Shown: positions 50,993-60,700, numbered from the stretch's first letter. The stretch: 64,000 nt of DNA from Streptomyces sp. NBC_00459 (GCF_036013955.1 NZ_CP107903.1:4712001-4776000); one strand, 5' to 3'. Notes: generated from the letters alone by a model not told the origin. Numbers and translations: made by a program.

Positions 50993-51540
50993 CCCTGGGC
51001 CCCCTTCGGCGTGTAGCTGAGCGACTGGACCTCTGCCGCAAGCCCTCCTGGACCGAGCTCCGGCACGAGCACCCGGAGCTTGGCGAGCGACCGGTACGCC
51101 GTACTGCGCACCGTGCCGACCGGGCACCCCAGCAGCGCCGCGACCTCGGCCTCCGGCAGGTCCTCGAAGTAGCGCAGCACGACCACGGCCCGCTGCCGCT
51201 TCGTCAGACGACCGAGCGCCGCCCACAACGCGATCCGCAGCTCGGTGTCCGCCCCGGCGTCGGCGTCCGTGCCGGACTCGGGCAGTACGGGCACCGTCGT
51301 CTCAACACTGTGTCTGCGCAGCCGCCAGCGGTTGACCTGCTGGCGGTACATGACCTTGCGGACATAGGCCTCGTGCTGCCCGATGTGCGCCCAGCGCCCG
51401 TAGGCCTTCATGAGCGCGATCTGCAGCAGATCCTCCGCGGCATGCCGGTCCCCTCCCGTGAGCAGTACCGCGAGCCGCAGCAGCGCGGTGGAGCGCATTG
51501 CTACGAACTCGCGGAACCCGTCGTGATTCGAGGCCTTCAT
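50989..51540 (-). CDS. ECF sigma factor of the SigE subfamily
   Basis: A 183-residue sigma factor with region 2 (FREFVAMRSTALLRLAVLLTGGDRHAAEDLLQIALMKAYGRW) and region 4 (LGRLTKRQRAVVVLRYFEDLPEAEVAALLGCPVGTVRSTAYRSLAKLR). It is of the actinobacterial SigE/TIGR02983 type. The ATG at 51540 has a strong GGGGAGG site. It is the first gene of an operon with the PQQ-propeller protein, to which it is coupled. Confidence 0.88.
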   Translation of the reverse strand: MKASNHDGFREFVAMRSTALLRLAVLLTGGDRHAAEDLLQIALMKAYGRWAHIGQHEAYVRKVMYRQQVNRWRLRRHSVETTVPVLPESGTDADAGADTELRIALWAALGRLTKRQRAVVVLRYFEDLPEAEVAALLGCPVGTVRSTAYRSLAKLRVLVPELGPGGLAAEVQSLSYTPKGAQG

Positions 51541-51609
51541 CGAACCTCCCCTTCTCGAACATTCACGACGCGGTGAGCCGCCCGCGGCTATCCCTCCTCC
51601 CGCCACAAA

Positions 51610-51627
51610 GGTGTAGCGGGCTACACC
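51610..51627. promoter_or_regulatory. Inverted repeat upstream of the sigma operon
   Basis: GGTGTAG and CTACACC flank a four-base centre, about 70 bases before the sigma start. It is a plausible operator; no regulator is assigned. Confidence 0.4.
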
Positions 51628-51685
51628 CCGGGTTCGGGAGAGCGCTCCCTCGTGGCGGAGAGGCGTTCCCGGGATCGTTGATCTC

Positions 51686-51701
51686 GGAAGCGAACGCTTC
51701 C
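51686..51701. promoter_or_regulatory. Perfect palindrome upstream of the small membrane protein
   Basis: GGAAGCG-AA-CGCTTCC sits about 50 bases before the ATG at 51754, in the same divergent intergenic region as the other repeat. Confidence 0.4.
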
Positions 51702-51753
51702 CCACCACCTCTCCCACCTGGCCCTTTCCGGGGCCCACCTGGAAGGAAACCCC

Positions 51754-51981
51754 ATGAAGTCCCTGCTCGCCTCCAAGCCCGTCCTCTGGTTCCTGTTCCT
51801 CTTCAACCTCGCCGTCGCGGCCGTCGCCCCGTTCGTCGTGGACGGTACGCAGGGCGTCATGACCGGTGTCGGTATGGGCGTCGTCTCCCTCGGCGCGGGC
51901 GTCAGCCTCTTCAAGGGCCGCGGACAGCAGCAGGGGCGACAGGGACCGCAGGAGCGCGGCGCGCACCGGCAGCAGATCTGA
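51754..51981 (+). CDS. Small membrane protein
   Basis: A 75-residue protein with two hydrophobic segments (about 10-28, VLWFLFLFNLAVAAVAPFVV, and 38-52, VMTGVGMGVVSLGAGVSLF) and a basic Gln/Gly tail. It has a clear GGAAGG ribosome site. It is divergent from the sigma operon. No function is recognised. Confidence 0.6.
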   Translation: MKSLLASKPVLWFLFLFNLAVAAVAPFVVDGTQGVMTGVGMGVVSLGAGVSLFKGRGQQQGRQGPQERGAHRQQI

Positions 51982-52187
51982 CGCGCCCCTCCAGGGAACA
52001 GGGGAGGAAGCTCCCTGACAGCCGAATGGCTCCACGTCGCGACCAATGCGGTGCGCCGAGGGAAAACGCTGGTCAGCGGGGTTATGGAGACCGAGACAGG
52101 GATCACTGAGAGTCCGCGAGCGGTTGCGGGCGGTGGCGGGTGTTCGCACCGTGGGCCCAAAGAGAGCAGCTCTCGAAAGGACTGCGC

Positions 52188-52973
52188 ATGCGCGCCCTCG
52201 TATCCCGTTCCGGCCTCGGCCCCCGCTCCCGCGGGCTTCTCCTCCCGTCGTCCGTCGTCTGTGCCGCGCTGATATTCGGCCCGGTCGGCACGGCCGTCGC
52301 CGTCACCGACGCGAGCCGGGACGTCTACGCCTCCATCGGCGCCCACACGTCGTGGTCCACCACGTCAGGCACCTCCTCCACGGCCTTCAACTTCGCCAAG
52401 GCATCCGCCAAGGCCTCCGCCGATCCCTCCTCCTACGCGGACCGGGTTCTCAAGCGGCTCGGCGCCCTCGACCGCGCCGACCGCAGGGACATCCTCGCCC
52501 CGGTGCTGAACGTCCTGACCGACCTCACCGAGCAGACAGGCACCGGCCGCCTCACCGCGACCCAGGCGGCCGGGTTCGCCAAGGCGGTCGGGACGGCGAA
52601 CGCCTCGCTCAAGCAGCGCCTGGCGGAACGGACCGGGACGACGAACAGGGCCGCGGCAGCCATGGCCGACCCGATCTCGGACCTCCTGGACCAGCTCCAG
52701 GCCACCCTCAGCGGCCTCCTCGACACAGTCACCGGCCTGGTCGGCGGCCTGTTGGGCACGGTCACGGGCCTGGTGAGCGGGCTCCTCGACACCCTCGGCG
52801 GCCTCCTCGGGGGTCTGCTGGGCGGCCTGCCGCCACTGCCGGTGGAACTGCCGCCGGTGGAACTGCCGCCGGTCGAACTGCCGCCGCTGGATCCGCCGCC
52901 GGCCCCGCTGCCCGCGCTCCTCGGAGCAGAGGGTCTGACGGGGACAGGGAGTACGGCAGACACGGTCAAGTGA
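52188..52973 (+). CDS. Secreted protein with Gly/Leu-rich repeats and PVELPP tail
   Basis: A 261-residue protein with a signal peptide (SVVCAALIFGPVGTAVAV). A first domain of about 120 residues is helical (LNVLTDLTEQTGTGRL, QAAGFAKAVGTANASL). A tail follows in which GLLDTVTGLVGG-type heptads recur about six times (about 180-215). After that come PPVELPPVEL and a Pro-rich end. The glycine/leucine repeats look amphipathic and could self-associate. The ATG at 52188 follows GAAAGGA. No family is recognised. Confidence 0.65.
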   Translation: MRALVSRSGLGPRSRGLLLPSSVVCAALIFGPVGTAVAVTDASRDVYASIGAHTSWSTTSGTSSTAFNFAKASAKASADPSSYADRVLKRLGALDRADRRDILAPVLNVLTDLTEQTGTGRLTATQAAGFAKAVGTANASLKQRLAERTGTTNRAAAAMADPISDLLDQLQATLSGLLDTVTGLVGGLLGTVTGLVSGLLDTLGGLLGGLLGGLPPLPVELPPVELPPVELPPLDPPPAPLPALLGAEGLTGTGSTADTVK

Positions 52974-53062
52974 CAGCAACGCGCTAGCCCTGTGGCCCGT
53001 CCCCTAGAAAGCGCCGACTGTCGGCGGGGCGGGCCACAGACCGGGTCCGGAATCGGCGCCGG

Positions 53063-53671
53063 TCAGCGCAGCGCCGACGCACCCGCGCGGACGGCACGCA
53101 GGGCGCGCTCGACGCTCTGCTCGTTCTCGCCGACCGGAGCCACGTAGTCGAGGACGTCACGCGCGGCGGCCTCCCCGAGTGTCCGGGTGATCACCCACGT
53201 GGCGAGGTACTGCGAGGCCAGGCAACCGCCCGCCGTGGCGATGTTCCCCTCGGCGTGGAAGGGCACGTCCAGCACGGTGACACCCTCGGCCTCGACGAAG
53301 GGCCGGCTCTTCCTGTCGGTGCAGACGGGCATGCCACCCAGCAGACCGAGCCGGGCGAGCACCAGCGCGCCGGAGCACTGGGAACCGATCAACTGCCGTA
53401 CGGGGTCGAGCGACAGCCTGGCGATCAGCCGCTCGTCGGCGACCACCTCACGTGCCTTCACCCCGCTGCCGATCAGCACGACATCGGCCTCGGTCACGAA
53501 CTCCATCGACCGCTGCCCGGTCACCTCGACACCGTTCATCGACGTGACGACGGGCGTCGGCGTGGTGATGAAGGCCTCCAGACCGTCCTTACGGCAGCGG
53601 TTGATCAGCGCGGAGGCGATGAAGCTGTCGAGTTCGTTGAACCCGTCGAAGGTGACAACGGCTACCTGCAT
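53063..53671 (-). CDS. DJ-1/PfpI family protein
   Basis: A 202-residue single-domain protein of the DJ-1/PfpI (class I glutamine amidotransferase-like) superfamily. It begins VAVVTFDGFNELDSF. The nucleophile elbow is SQCSGALVLARLGLLGG, where the Cys of QCSG is the nucleophile. The family includes glyoxalases, isocyanide hydratases and AraC-like regulators' domains; the exact reaction cannot be read. The ATG at 53671 has GGGGAG. Upstream of it lies a hexamer-rich run (53685-53715). Confidence 0.85.
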   Translation of the reverse strand: MQVAVVTFDGFNELDSFIASALINRCRKDGLEAFITTPTPVVTSMNGVEVTGQRSMEFVTEADVVLIGSGVKAREVVADERLIARLSLDPVRQLIGSQCSGALVLARLGLLGGMPVCTDRKSRPFVEAEGVTVLDVPFHAEGNIATAGGCLASQYLATWVITRTLGEAAARDVLDYVAPVGENEQSVERALRAVRAGASALR

Positions 53672-53684
53672 CACAACTCCCCAA

Positions 53685-53715
53685 CTACGACTACGACTTC
53701 GACTTCGACTACAAC
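53685..53715. repeat. Short hexamer repeat run upstream of the PfpI-like gene
   Basis: The plus strand reads about five ACGACT/TCGACT units before degenerating into ACAACCGCAACC. It lies 15-45 bases before the start codon and could affect expression by length change. Confidence 0.6.
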
Positions 53716-53878
53716 CGCAACCGCACGTTCAGTGGCGGTCACCGGCGGATCAATGGGCTGGCGGGACAGCGCGGGCGGGTCAACAGGCTGGCTGGTCGAC
53801 AGCCGGTCGGTGTCGCGAGTATGTCCCGTCCCCGCGAACCGCGCCCACCGCACCGGCCGGATGTGATTCGCTGCCAGG

Positions 53879-54454
53879 GTGACTCAGGACCTGGAGACCA
53901 TTGCCTTCCCGTCCGCCGAGGCCTTCGAGGCATGGCTCGGCGAGAACCACGCGGTATCGCCCGGCATCTGGCTCAAGCTGCGCAAGAAGGGCCCCGGAAT
54001 CGTCGCGCTGAACTACGCCCAGGCCCTCGACGTGGCGCTCTGCTACGGCTGGATCGACGGCCAGAAGGCCGCGCTCGACGACCAGTTTTGGCTCCAGCGG
54101 TTCACCCCGCGCAGGCCGCGCAGCAAGTGGTCCAAGGTCAACTGCGGCAAGGTGGCCGTCCTGATCGAGCAGGGCCGGATGCGTCCGCAGGGGCTGGCGG
54201 AGATCGAGCGGGCCAAGGCGGACGGCCGCTGGGAGGCGGCGTACGACAGTGCGAGGACGGCCACGGTGCCGGACGACCTCGCGGCGGCCCTGGCCGCGGA
54301 CCCGGCCGCGGCGGCGTCCTTCGAGACCCTGGACCGGCAGAACCGCTACGCGATCCTGTACCGGATCCAGGACGCCAAGAGGGCCGAGACCCGAGCACGC
54401 CGGATCGAGAAGTACGTGGAGATGCTGGCCAAGGGCGAGAAGCTCCTCCCCTAG
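53879..54454 (+). CDS. YdeI/OmpD-associated family protein
   Basis: A 191-residue protein of the YdeI/OmpD-associated (bacteriocin-protection) family. It has FEAWLGENHAVSPGIWLKLRKKG, then CYGWIDGQKAALDDQFWLQRFTPRRPRSKWSKVN and a C-terminal YAILYRIQDAKRAETRARRIEKYVEML. The WIDGQ and FTPRRPxSxWS blocks are diagnostic. Its mechanism is not established. The GTG at 53879 starts it. The gene is convergent with the emfourin gene, and a 7-bp array lies between their ends. Confidence 0.85.
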   Translation: MTQDLETIAFPSAEAFEAWLGENHAVSPGIWLKLRKKGPGIVALNYAQALDVALCYGWIDGQKAALDDQFWLQRFTPRRPRSKWSKVNCGKVAVLIEQGRMRPQGLAEIERAKADGRWEAAYDSARTATVPDDLAAALAADPAAAASFETLDRQNRYAILYRIQDAKRAETRARRIEKYVEMLAKGEKLLP

Positions 54455-54492
54455 GCAGGTGGCCACGCAGCGAAGTGACCAGTGCCCGCTGC

Positions 54493-54541
54493 CCAGTCAC
54501 CAGTCACCAGTCACCAGTCACCAGTCACCAGTCACCAGTGA
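54493..54541. repeat. Seven-unit 7-bp tandem array overlapping a stop codon
   Basis: Six perfect CCAGTCA units and a seventh CCAGTGA cover 49 bases. On the minus strand the unit is TGACTGG (rotated, GTGACTG). The emfourin stop (54532-54534) lies inside the array. Length, period, consensus (GTnACyG) and placement match the array at 29253-29301. Confidence 0.85.
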
Positions 54542-54831
54542 GTCTCAAGCCACCTCAGCAACGCCGCGAACCCCGGAGACATGGTGGTGTCCGACTGGGT
54601 GAGGACGGTGGTGGAGCGGCCGCCCTCCTCCACGGTGATCGTGTAGCTCATCGCGTCCCGCGCCCGGCCGGACCGGTCCACCTCGGCCGCCGGAACCGCC
54701 GCGGCGGCGACCAGTCGGGCCAGCTCCGCCGCATCGTTCGCGGACAGGGCGTCGCTGTCCAACTCCTTCGGCGGGAGGCGGCGTTGGATCGCAGCCGCCT
54801 GCCCGCCGTGCTTCGCCAGAGTCACCCTCAT
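54532..54831 (-). CDS. Emfourin-like protealysin inhibitor
   Basis: A 99-residue protein. It begins MRVTLAKHGGQAAAIQRRLPP and has helix AELARLVAAAAVPAAEVDR, then strands YTITVEEGGRSTTVLTQSD and an end FAALLRWLETHW. This is the fold and length of emfourin, the small inhibitor encoded beside protealysin-like M4 proteases. Its ATG overlaps the protease stop by ATGA, so the two are made together. It should bind the active site of the M4 enzyme inside the cell. Confidence 0.75.
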   Translation of the reverse strand: MRVTLAKHGGQAAAIQRRLPPKELDSDALSANDAAELARLVAAAAVPAAEVDRSGRARDAMSYTITVEEGGRSTTVLTQSDTTMSPGFAALLRWLETHW

Positions 54832-56078
54832 CCGTGGGTCACACGTTCCCGCTGGAGCGCGGCCACGGCCTTGGACAGCCCCGCCACCTGGGCGGCCAAC
54901 GCCTCGACCTGCCGGTTCAGCGCCACCAGCCCGTCCTCCCGGCCCGCTCCACCGTCCTGGCCGGCCGAGCGACCCCGCGCACCGTTCCGGCCGGCGCGGC
55001 TCCGCGCCCGGGCGACCCCGGCCGGGACCCCGCTGATCCGGATGCCGACCTCCTGCCACGCCGCCAGCACGGCCAACTGCTCGGTGCTGTCGGCCCCGTA
55101 GAGTTCCTCGGCCTTCTGGTGGGTGGTGTCCGCGAAGCCCTGGAACTGCGTGTCGACGCTGGAGGCCTTGAGCGACTCGTACCAGATGAGTCCGGGAGCC
55201 TCCCACGCGAACCCGCCGATGTTCGTCGCCGTCAGGTAGAACGCCTTGTTCGGGATGCCGGAGTTGATGTGCACCCCGCCGAAGTCCTCTCGCTCGGTGT
55301 CCGGCAGGTGGACGAAGTGACGCATGTGCGCAGGCTGGGGATCCTTGCCGAACAGGTCGTTGTCGTACGCGTGTCCCGGAGCCTTCATCGAGCGCAGGGC
55401 GTCGGCGTCGATCCCCGGGGTGAAGATGTCGGCCCCGATCAGCCAGTCCGCCGTCTCGGCCGACTGCTTCATCGACCACTGTTTGACCAGCGACCCGAAG
55501 ACGTCCGACATCGACTCGTTCAGCGCCCCGGACTGATTGTGGTAGGCGAGCCCCGCGGTGAACTCCGTGACCGCGTGCGTCAGTTCGTGGGCGATCACGT
55601 CGAGGGATCCGGTGAAGTCGGTGAACATGCTCTCGTCCCCGTCACCGAAGACCATCTGCCGTCCGTCCCAGAACGCGTTGTTGTACTGCACGTCGAAGTG
55701 GACATAGCCGTCCAGACGCATTCCCCGGTCGTCGACCGAATTCCGTTGCAGCACACTGCGATAGAAGTCGCGCGTGGTGCCGAGTCCGTCGAAAGCCCGC
55801 TTGACGGACTCGTCCGCGGAGGCCGGTCCGTCCTCCGACTGGGCCAGCGCAGCGAAGGGGAGGAACCTGCCCTGCTGGCAGTCGAAGACTGTCCGCCTGC
55901 CGTTTCCCGCGGAGGCGGCGCCGACGAAGGACGCCCGGACTCCACGCTCACCCCGCAACCGGGCAGTGGTCAGCAGGGTGTCCAGGGCGGCTTTGCGAAC
56001 CCCGGAGTTGTCGCTTTCCAGAAGCTTGTCGAGAAGGTGCGGCGGGATGATGCAGTTGACGCGACGGGTCCTGCTCAT
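54828..56078 (-). CDS. Protealysin-like M4 metallopeptidase
   Basis: A 416-residue M4 protease with no signal peptide, typical of protealysin. A short propeptide (CIIPPHLLDKLL at residues 9-20) is followed by the peptidase domain. Zinc ligands are H164-E165-x2-H168 in AHELTHA and E188 in NESMSDVFG, with catalytic H270 in DFGGVHINSGIPNKAFY. After about residue 345 a 70-residue extension (ARSRAGRNGARGRSAGQDG, then QVEALAAQVAGLSKAVAALQRE) adds an unusual basic linker and coiled coil. The ATG at 56078 has AGGAGG. It is coupled to the emfourin gene, which fits an intracellular or self-restrained enzyme. Confidence 0.88.
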   Translation of the reverse strand: MSRTRRVNCIIPPHLLDKLLESDNSGVRKAALDTLLTTARLRGERGVRASFVGAASAGNGRRTVFDCQQGRFLPFAALAQSEDGPASADESVKRAFDGLGTTRDFYRSVLQRNSVDDRGMRLDGYVHFDVQYNNAFWDGRQMVFGDGDESMFTDFTGSLDVIAHELTHAVTEFTAGLAYHNQSGALNESMSDVFGSLVKQWSMKQSAETADWLIGADIFTPGIDADALRSMKAPGHAYDNDLFGKDPQPAHMRHFVHLPDTEREDFGGVHINSGIPNKAFYLTATNIGGFAWEAPGLIWYESLKASSVDTQFQGFADTTHQKAEELYGADSTEQLAVLAAWQEVGIRISGVPAGVARARSRAGRNGARGRSAGQDGGAGREDGLVALNRQVEALAAQVAGLSKAVAALQRERVTHG

Positions 56079-56378
56079 GGCATACCTCCTGTGCAATGGG
56101 AGCGCCGGTGACATGGTCAATTGATTACCGAGAAGACCGGGCGGAAAATGCCATCGCAGAGAAAAGCAAGACATGAACAGTTTCCTGCTGACCATGGCGA
56201 CTGGCAAACGCAGCGCGAACCATGGCCTCGATCATTTCCGCGTTCGTGTTCACGATCATGTTCGCGGCCAGGTTCGCGGCCGTGTCCCATCACCCGGACG
56301 GCCCTCGCCGGTGGCGGCCCGGGGGAGTGGTTGCTGGCCTGGGACCCCGTCCGCCATCCGCCATCAGAGGGAGTCCGC
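56079..56378. other. Intergenic region between divergent genes
   Basis: These 300 bases hold the promoter of the M4 operon (leftward) and of the zinc-ribbon gene (rightward). They contain a degenerate GTTCGCGG-type run near 56240-56285. No gene is supported. Confidence 0.4.
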
Positions 56379-56624
56379 ATGCCCGGCCCGAAGGAGAACC
56401 CCGGCCCGCACAGGACCGACAACCCCACCGAGACCTTCGCCTTCCGCTGTCTCGCCTGCGGCGCGGCCTGGAACCGCACCTTCGAGGTCGTCGTCCTCCT
56501 CCCGGACCCGGCCGGCTGCCTCAACCCGATGGAGTACGTCGACGAGGACAGCCGTGCCATGCACTCCCCCCTGACCGACGCGGTGTGCGCCACCTGCGGC
56601 AGCCGAAGGGTACGGGTGGGCTGA
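56379..56624 (+). CDS. Small zinc-ribbon-like protein
   Basis: An 81-residue protein with two CxxC knuckles (RCLACGAAW and ATCGSRR in CATCGS) about 45 residues apart, the layout of a zinc ribbon. The end is basic. A GAGGGAG ribosome site precedes the ATG. The function is not known. Confidence 0.6.
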   Translation: MPGPKENPGPHRTDNPTETFAFRCLACGAAWNRTFEVVVLLPDPAGCLNPMEYVDEDSRAMHSPLTDAVCATCGSRRVRVG

Positions 56625-56717
56625 AGGGGACCCGAAGAGGCGCTGAAGGGGCCAGAAGGGAGCGGAAGGGGAGGGCTGAAGAGAGATCAGCGCGCCGCCG
56701 ACTGCCAGGAGGCCCGC

Positions 56718-57614
56718 CTACTTCTCCTCGAAGGAGGCGAAGTACGCCGCCGCCATGTCCTCGTCCCCGTGCCCCTGTTCCTCTGCGCGCCGGAACCGTT
56801 CGGCGCTCGCGGCGGCCACATCCAGCCGTACGCCGTTCCGCTCGCCCGCCTCGACGATCAGCCGCGCGTCCTTCGCGGCCGTGGACACCGCGAAACTCGC
56901 CGGAGTCAGCTTGTCGTCCAGGATCAGACCGGCCTTGGCCCGCAGATAGCCCATGTCGAGCGGACCGCCGGCGATGACGTCGAAGAAGCTCTGCGGGTCG
57001 ACGCCGAGCGCCTGGGCCAGGGCCAGCACCTCGCCGGTCGCGCTGGTGGCGGCGAGCACCCAGCTGTTGGCGACGAGCTTCAGCCGTGTCGCACTGCCCG
57101 CGGCCCCCTCCTCGCCGGTCCACACCGTACGGGCACCGACCGCGTCGAGGACCGGCGCGACAGCCCCCCGGTGCTCCACGGGACCGGCGGCGAGCACGAG
57201 CAACTGTCCGGCCTCGGCGGGCTGCCGGGTCCCCAACACGGGCGCGTCGAAGAAGGCGAGCCCCAACTCCGCTGCCATTGCCCCCAGTTCACCGATCGCG
57301 TCCACCCCTGCGGTGGTCGACTGCACCCACGCGGCCCCCGGACGCAGCGCGGGCCCGGCCTCCCGCATGACGTCCCGGACGGCGTCACCGTCGTACAGCA
57401 TGGTCAGGACGACATCCGCGTCCCGTACGGCATCGGCGGGCGTGTCTGCGACCTGGACGCCTGCTTCGGCGGCCAGCGGTTCGGCCTTGGCGCGGGTCCG
57501 GTTCCAGACCCGGACGGCATGGCCGGAGCGGGCGAGGTTACGGGCCATGGCGGCACCCATGATGCCGGTGCCGAGGACTGCGACGGTGCGGACAGGAGTG
57601 TCGGTGTCGGTCAT
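56718..57614 (-). CDS. NAD(P)-dependent beta-hydroxyacid dehydrogenase-like oxidoreductase
   Basis: A 298-residue protein of the 3-hydroxyisobutyrate dehydrogenase/6-phosphogluconate dehydrogenase superfamily. The Rossmann motif VAVLGTGIMGAAMARNLA is at 11-27, followed by VWNRTRAKA. The substrate serine/glycine block is VQSTTAGVDA, and the catalytic lysine lies in SATRLKLVANSW. The C-terminal helical domain has LRAKAGLILDDKLTPASFAVSTAAKDARL. The ATG at 57614 is preferred over a longer frame. It is divergent from the GH84 gene. The substrate is unknown. Confidence 0.88.
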   Translation of the reverse strand: MTDTDTPVRTVAVLGTGIMGAAMARNLARSGHAVRVWNRTRAKAEPLAAEAGVQVADTPADAVRDADVVLTMLYDGDAVRDVMREAGPALRPGAAWVQSTTAGVDAIGELGAMAAELGLAFFDAPVLGTRQPAEAGQLLVLAAGPVEHRGAVAPVLDAVGARTVWTGEEGAAGSATRLKLVANSWVLAATSATGEVLALAQALGVDPQSFFDVIAGGPLDMGYLRAKAGLILDDKLTPASFAVSTAAKDARLIVEAGERNGVRLDVAAASAERFRRAEEQGHGDEDMAAAYFASFEEK

Positions 57615-57666
57615 GGGCTCAGTAAAGCAAGCGGGCGGGGTCTTGCCGTCGGGTGATTCCATCCAC

Positions 57667-57695
57667 CAATATTCCGCGCAATGGATAAAATATTG
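57667..57695. promoter_or_regulatory. AT-rich inverted repeat upstream of the GH84 gene
   Basis: CAATATT and AATATTG are 15 bases apart, ending 15 bases before the GTG start. They stand out from the GC-rich background and may be an operator or promoter element. Confidence 0.45.
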
Positions 57696-57709
57696 AACCG
57701 GAGCCGGCC

Positions 57710-60700
57710 GTGACCCCGGCGCTGAAGTCAGCGAGCGGTCTCCTGGCCGCACTGGCCCTCTGTGTGCTGGGCAGCGCCCCGGCCCCCGCCGCAGCGGCAA
57801 CGCCCCATTCCGCCAACGCGTCCACCGTCCCCCACATCTGGCCGACTCCCCAGCAGGTGAGACCCGGCCACGGCACCCAACCGGTCCCGAAGCAGGTCGT
57901 CGAGGTCATCGGCCACGCCACCGACCCCGCCGCCCGCGCCCTCGTCGAACGCGTCCTGCGCGACGCCGGAGCCCGCACCATCCGTACGGTCACAGCGGGC
58001 CGCCCGGCACCCCCCGCCGCCCTCACCGTCTACGTCGGCGGCCCCACCGAGAACCCGGCGACGGCAAAGGCCCTCAAGCTCCTGCACGCCGCACCCCCCA
58101 CCCAACTCCCCTCCGGCGGCTACACGTTGGCCACGGGCCAGGGCACCATCGCCCTGTCCGGCGTCGACCCGACAGGCACCTTCTACGCGGCCCAGACCCT
58201 CCGCCAGCTCATCACCCACCGCTCGGTCCCCTCCACAACAGTCCGGGACTGGCCGACGACCGCCCTGCGCGGAGTGATCGAGGGCTTCTACGGCGCCCCC
58301 TGGACCCAGCGCGACCGCCTCTCCCAACTCGACTTCTACGGCCGCACCAAACAGAACGTGTACGTCTACTCCCCCAAGGACGACCCGTATCTGCGCGCGA
58401 ACTGGCGCGACGACTACCCGCCCGCCCAACTCGCGACCCTGAAGCAACTGGTCGACCGCGCCGCCGCCAACCACGTCCGCTTCACCTACGCCCTCTCGCC
58501 CGGCCTGTCGGTCTGCTACTCCTCGGCCGCCGACGTCAGGGCGCTGGTCGCCAAGTTCGAGTCGCTGTACGCGATCGGCGTGCGCTCGTTCGCCGTACCG
58601 CTGGACGACATCAGCTACACCGCTTGGAACTGCCCTGCCGACGATCAGAGGTTCGGCACCGGAGGCGGCGCGGCAGGCACCGCGCAGTCGACGCTCCTCA
58701 ACGCCGTCGTCAAGGACTTCGTCTCCGCACACGACGACGTGACCCCGCTGGAGATGGTCCCGACCGAGTACTCCGACCTCACCGGCTCCCCGTACAAGAC
58801 CGCGCTGCGCGAGAGGCTGGACCCCTCGGTCGTCGTCGAATGGACCGGCGTCGGAGTCATCGCGCCGACGATCACCACCGAACAGGCCCGCCAGGCAAGG
58901 GAGTTGTTCGGTCACCCGATCCTCATCTGGGACAACTACCCGGTGAACGACTACACCACCAGCCGCCTCCTCCTGGGCCCCTGCACGGGCCGCGAGGCAG
59001 GCGTGGCCACCCAGGTCACGGGCATCACCGCCAACCCGATGATCCAGGCGGAGGCCAGCAAACTGGCCCTCTTCACCTCGGCGTCCTACGCCTGGAACCC
59101 CACGGCGTACGACCCCCGGGCAGCCTTCCTGGCCTCGGTCCAGGACTTCGCGGCCGACGCGCCCAGGTCCACGGCCGCCTCCCTCCGGCTGTTCGCGGAG
59201 AACAGTTACTCCTCCCCTCTCGACGCCACCGAGTCCCCGACGCTGACCCCCCTCCTCAAGGCGTTCACGACGGCGTACGAGAGCGGCGAGGGCCTGGCCG
59301 AGGCGGCCCGCGCGCTGACCGCCTACTTCAAGGAGATGGCCGCAGCCCCGGCGGACCTCCGCGCGAATCTCGCCAACTCCCCGTTCCTCACGGAGACTTC
59401 GCCCTGGCTGGACAAGCTGGGAGCATACGGAGAGGCCGGCGGGACGGCAGTCGAGTTGATGCTCGCGCAGAAGAACGGCGACACGGACGGCGTCTCAACC
59501 CTCTACGCCCGCCTCCAGTCGCAGCGCAAGCAACTCGACGCGGTGCCCCAGCAGATCGCCCCCGGCGTACTGGACCGCTTCCTGTTCGACGCGACACTGA
59601 GAGCGGCCCCCGACCCGGGCCCGGACGCGTCCTTCACCCCGACGTCCCTGTCCCTTTCCCCCGGCGGCAGCGCCACCTCCACCCTCACGATCGCCGACAA
59701 CCGCTCCACGACGGACGCCACAACAACCTGGCAGATCAAGCCGGTTGACGGCCTGACCGTCACCCCGTCCTCGGGCACGGTCACCGTCCCGGCAGGCGGA
59801 AAGGTGACGGCGACCCTGACGTTCACGGCGGCGAGCGGGGCGGAAGCGGGCACAAGGTCGCTAGCGGTCACCGGAGATGGACTGGTGAGCCGGGCGATCC
59901 CCGTACAGATAACCGGAGTTGACGGCGGCAGCACCCGCGCCCTCACCGCCAACTTCAGCGGCGCCTCGGTCAGTTCGGTGGACCTGGCCTCCGGTACGTC
60001 GACGGAGATCCCCGTCGGCAACAACCCGGGGGAGGTCGTGGTCAGTTCGGACGGCCGTACCGCCTATGCGGCGAACCAGGGTTCGGACACGGTGAGCGTC
60101 ATCGACATCGCCACCGCGAAGGTCACCTCGACCGTGGCGGTCGGGGACGTACCGGCGGGCCTCGCCCTCACCCCGGACGGCCGGACCCTCTGGGTCGCGG
60201 ACTACTCCGACGACGCGGTCCAGCCGATCGACCTCGCCACCGGCACGGCGGGCGCGAAGATCACGGTGGGCGACGGCCCGGAGAACATGGCGATCACCCC
60301 GGACGGCACCACCCTGTACGTGGCGAACATCCACGACAGCACGGTGAGCCCGGTGAACCTGTCAACGGGCAAGGCGGGAGCAGCGATCGCGGTCGGGCCG
60401 AACCCGTTCAACGTGGTCGCGGCTCCCGACGGGAAGACGGTGTACGTGTCCAACTCCGGCGGCTCGACGGTCACCCCGATCGACACCGCCACGAACGACA
60501 CCCGCCCGACCTATCTGGTCACCGGTCAGGCGTACGGCCTCGCCGTCTCCCCCGACGGCCGCACCCTGTGGGTCAGCGCGAGCAACGGTGACACGATCAC
60601 CCCGCTCGACACGGTGACCGGCGCTCCGGGCACCCCGGTCACCGTCGGCCGCTCCGCCTTCGACGTCACCCTCGACTGGAACGGCACCACGGCCTACGTC

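Noticed and set aside
56222..56378. Plus-strand small ORF starting MASIISAFVFTIMFAARF
   Set aside because: It has no ribosome site and overlaps the zinc-ribbon gene, which has a clear start.
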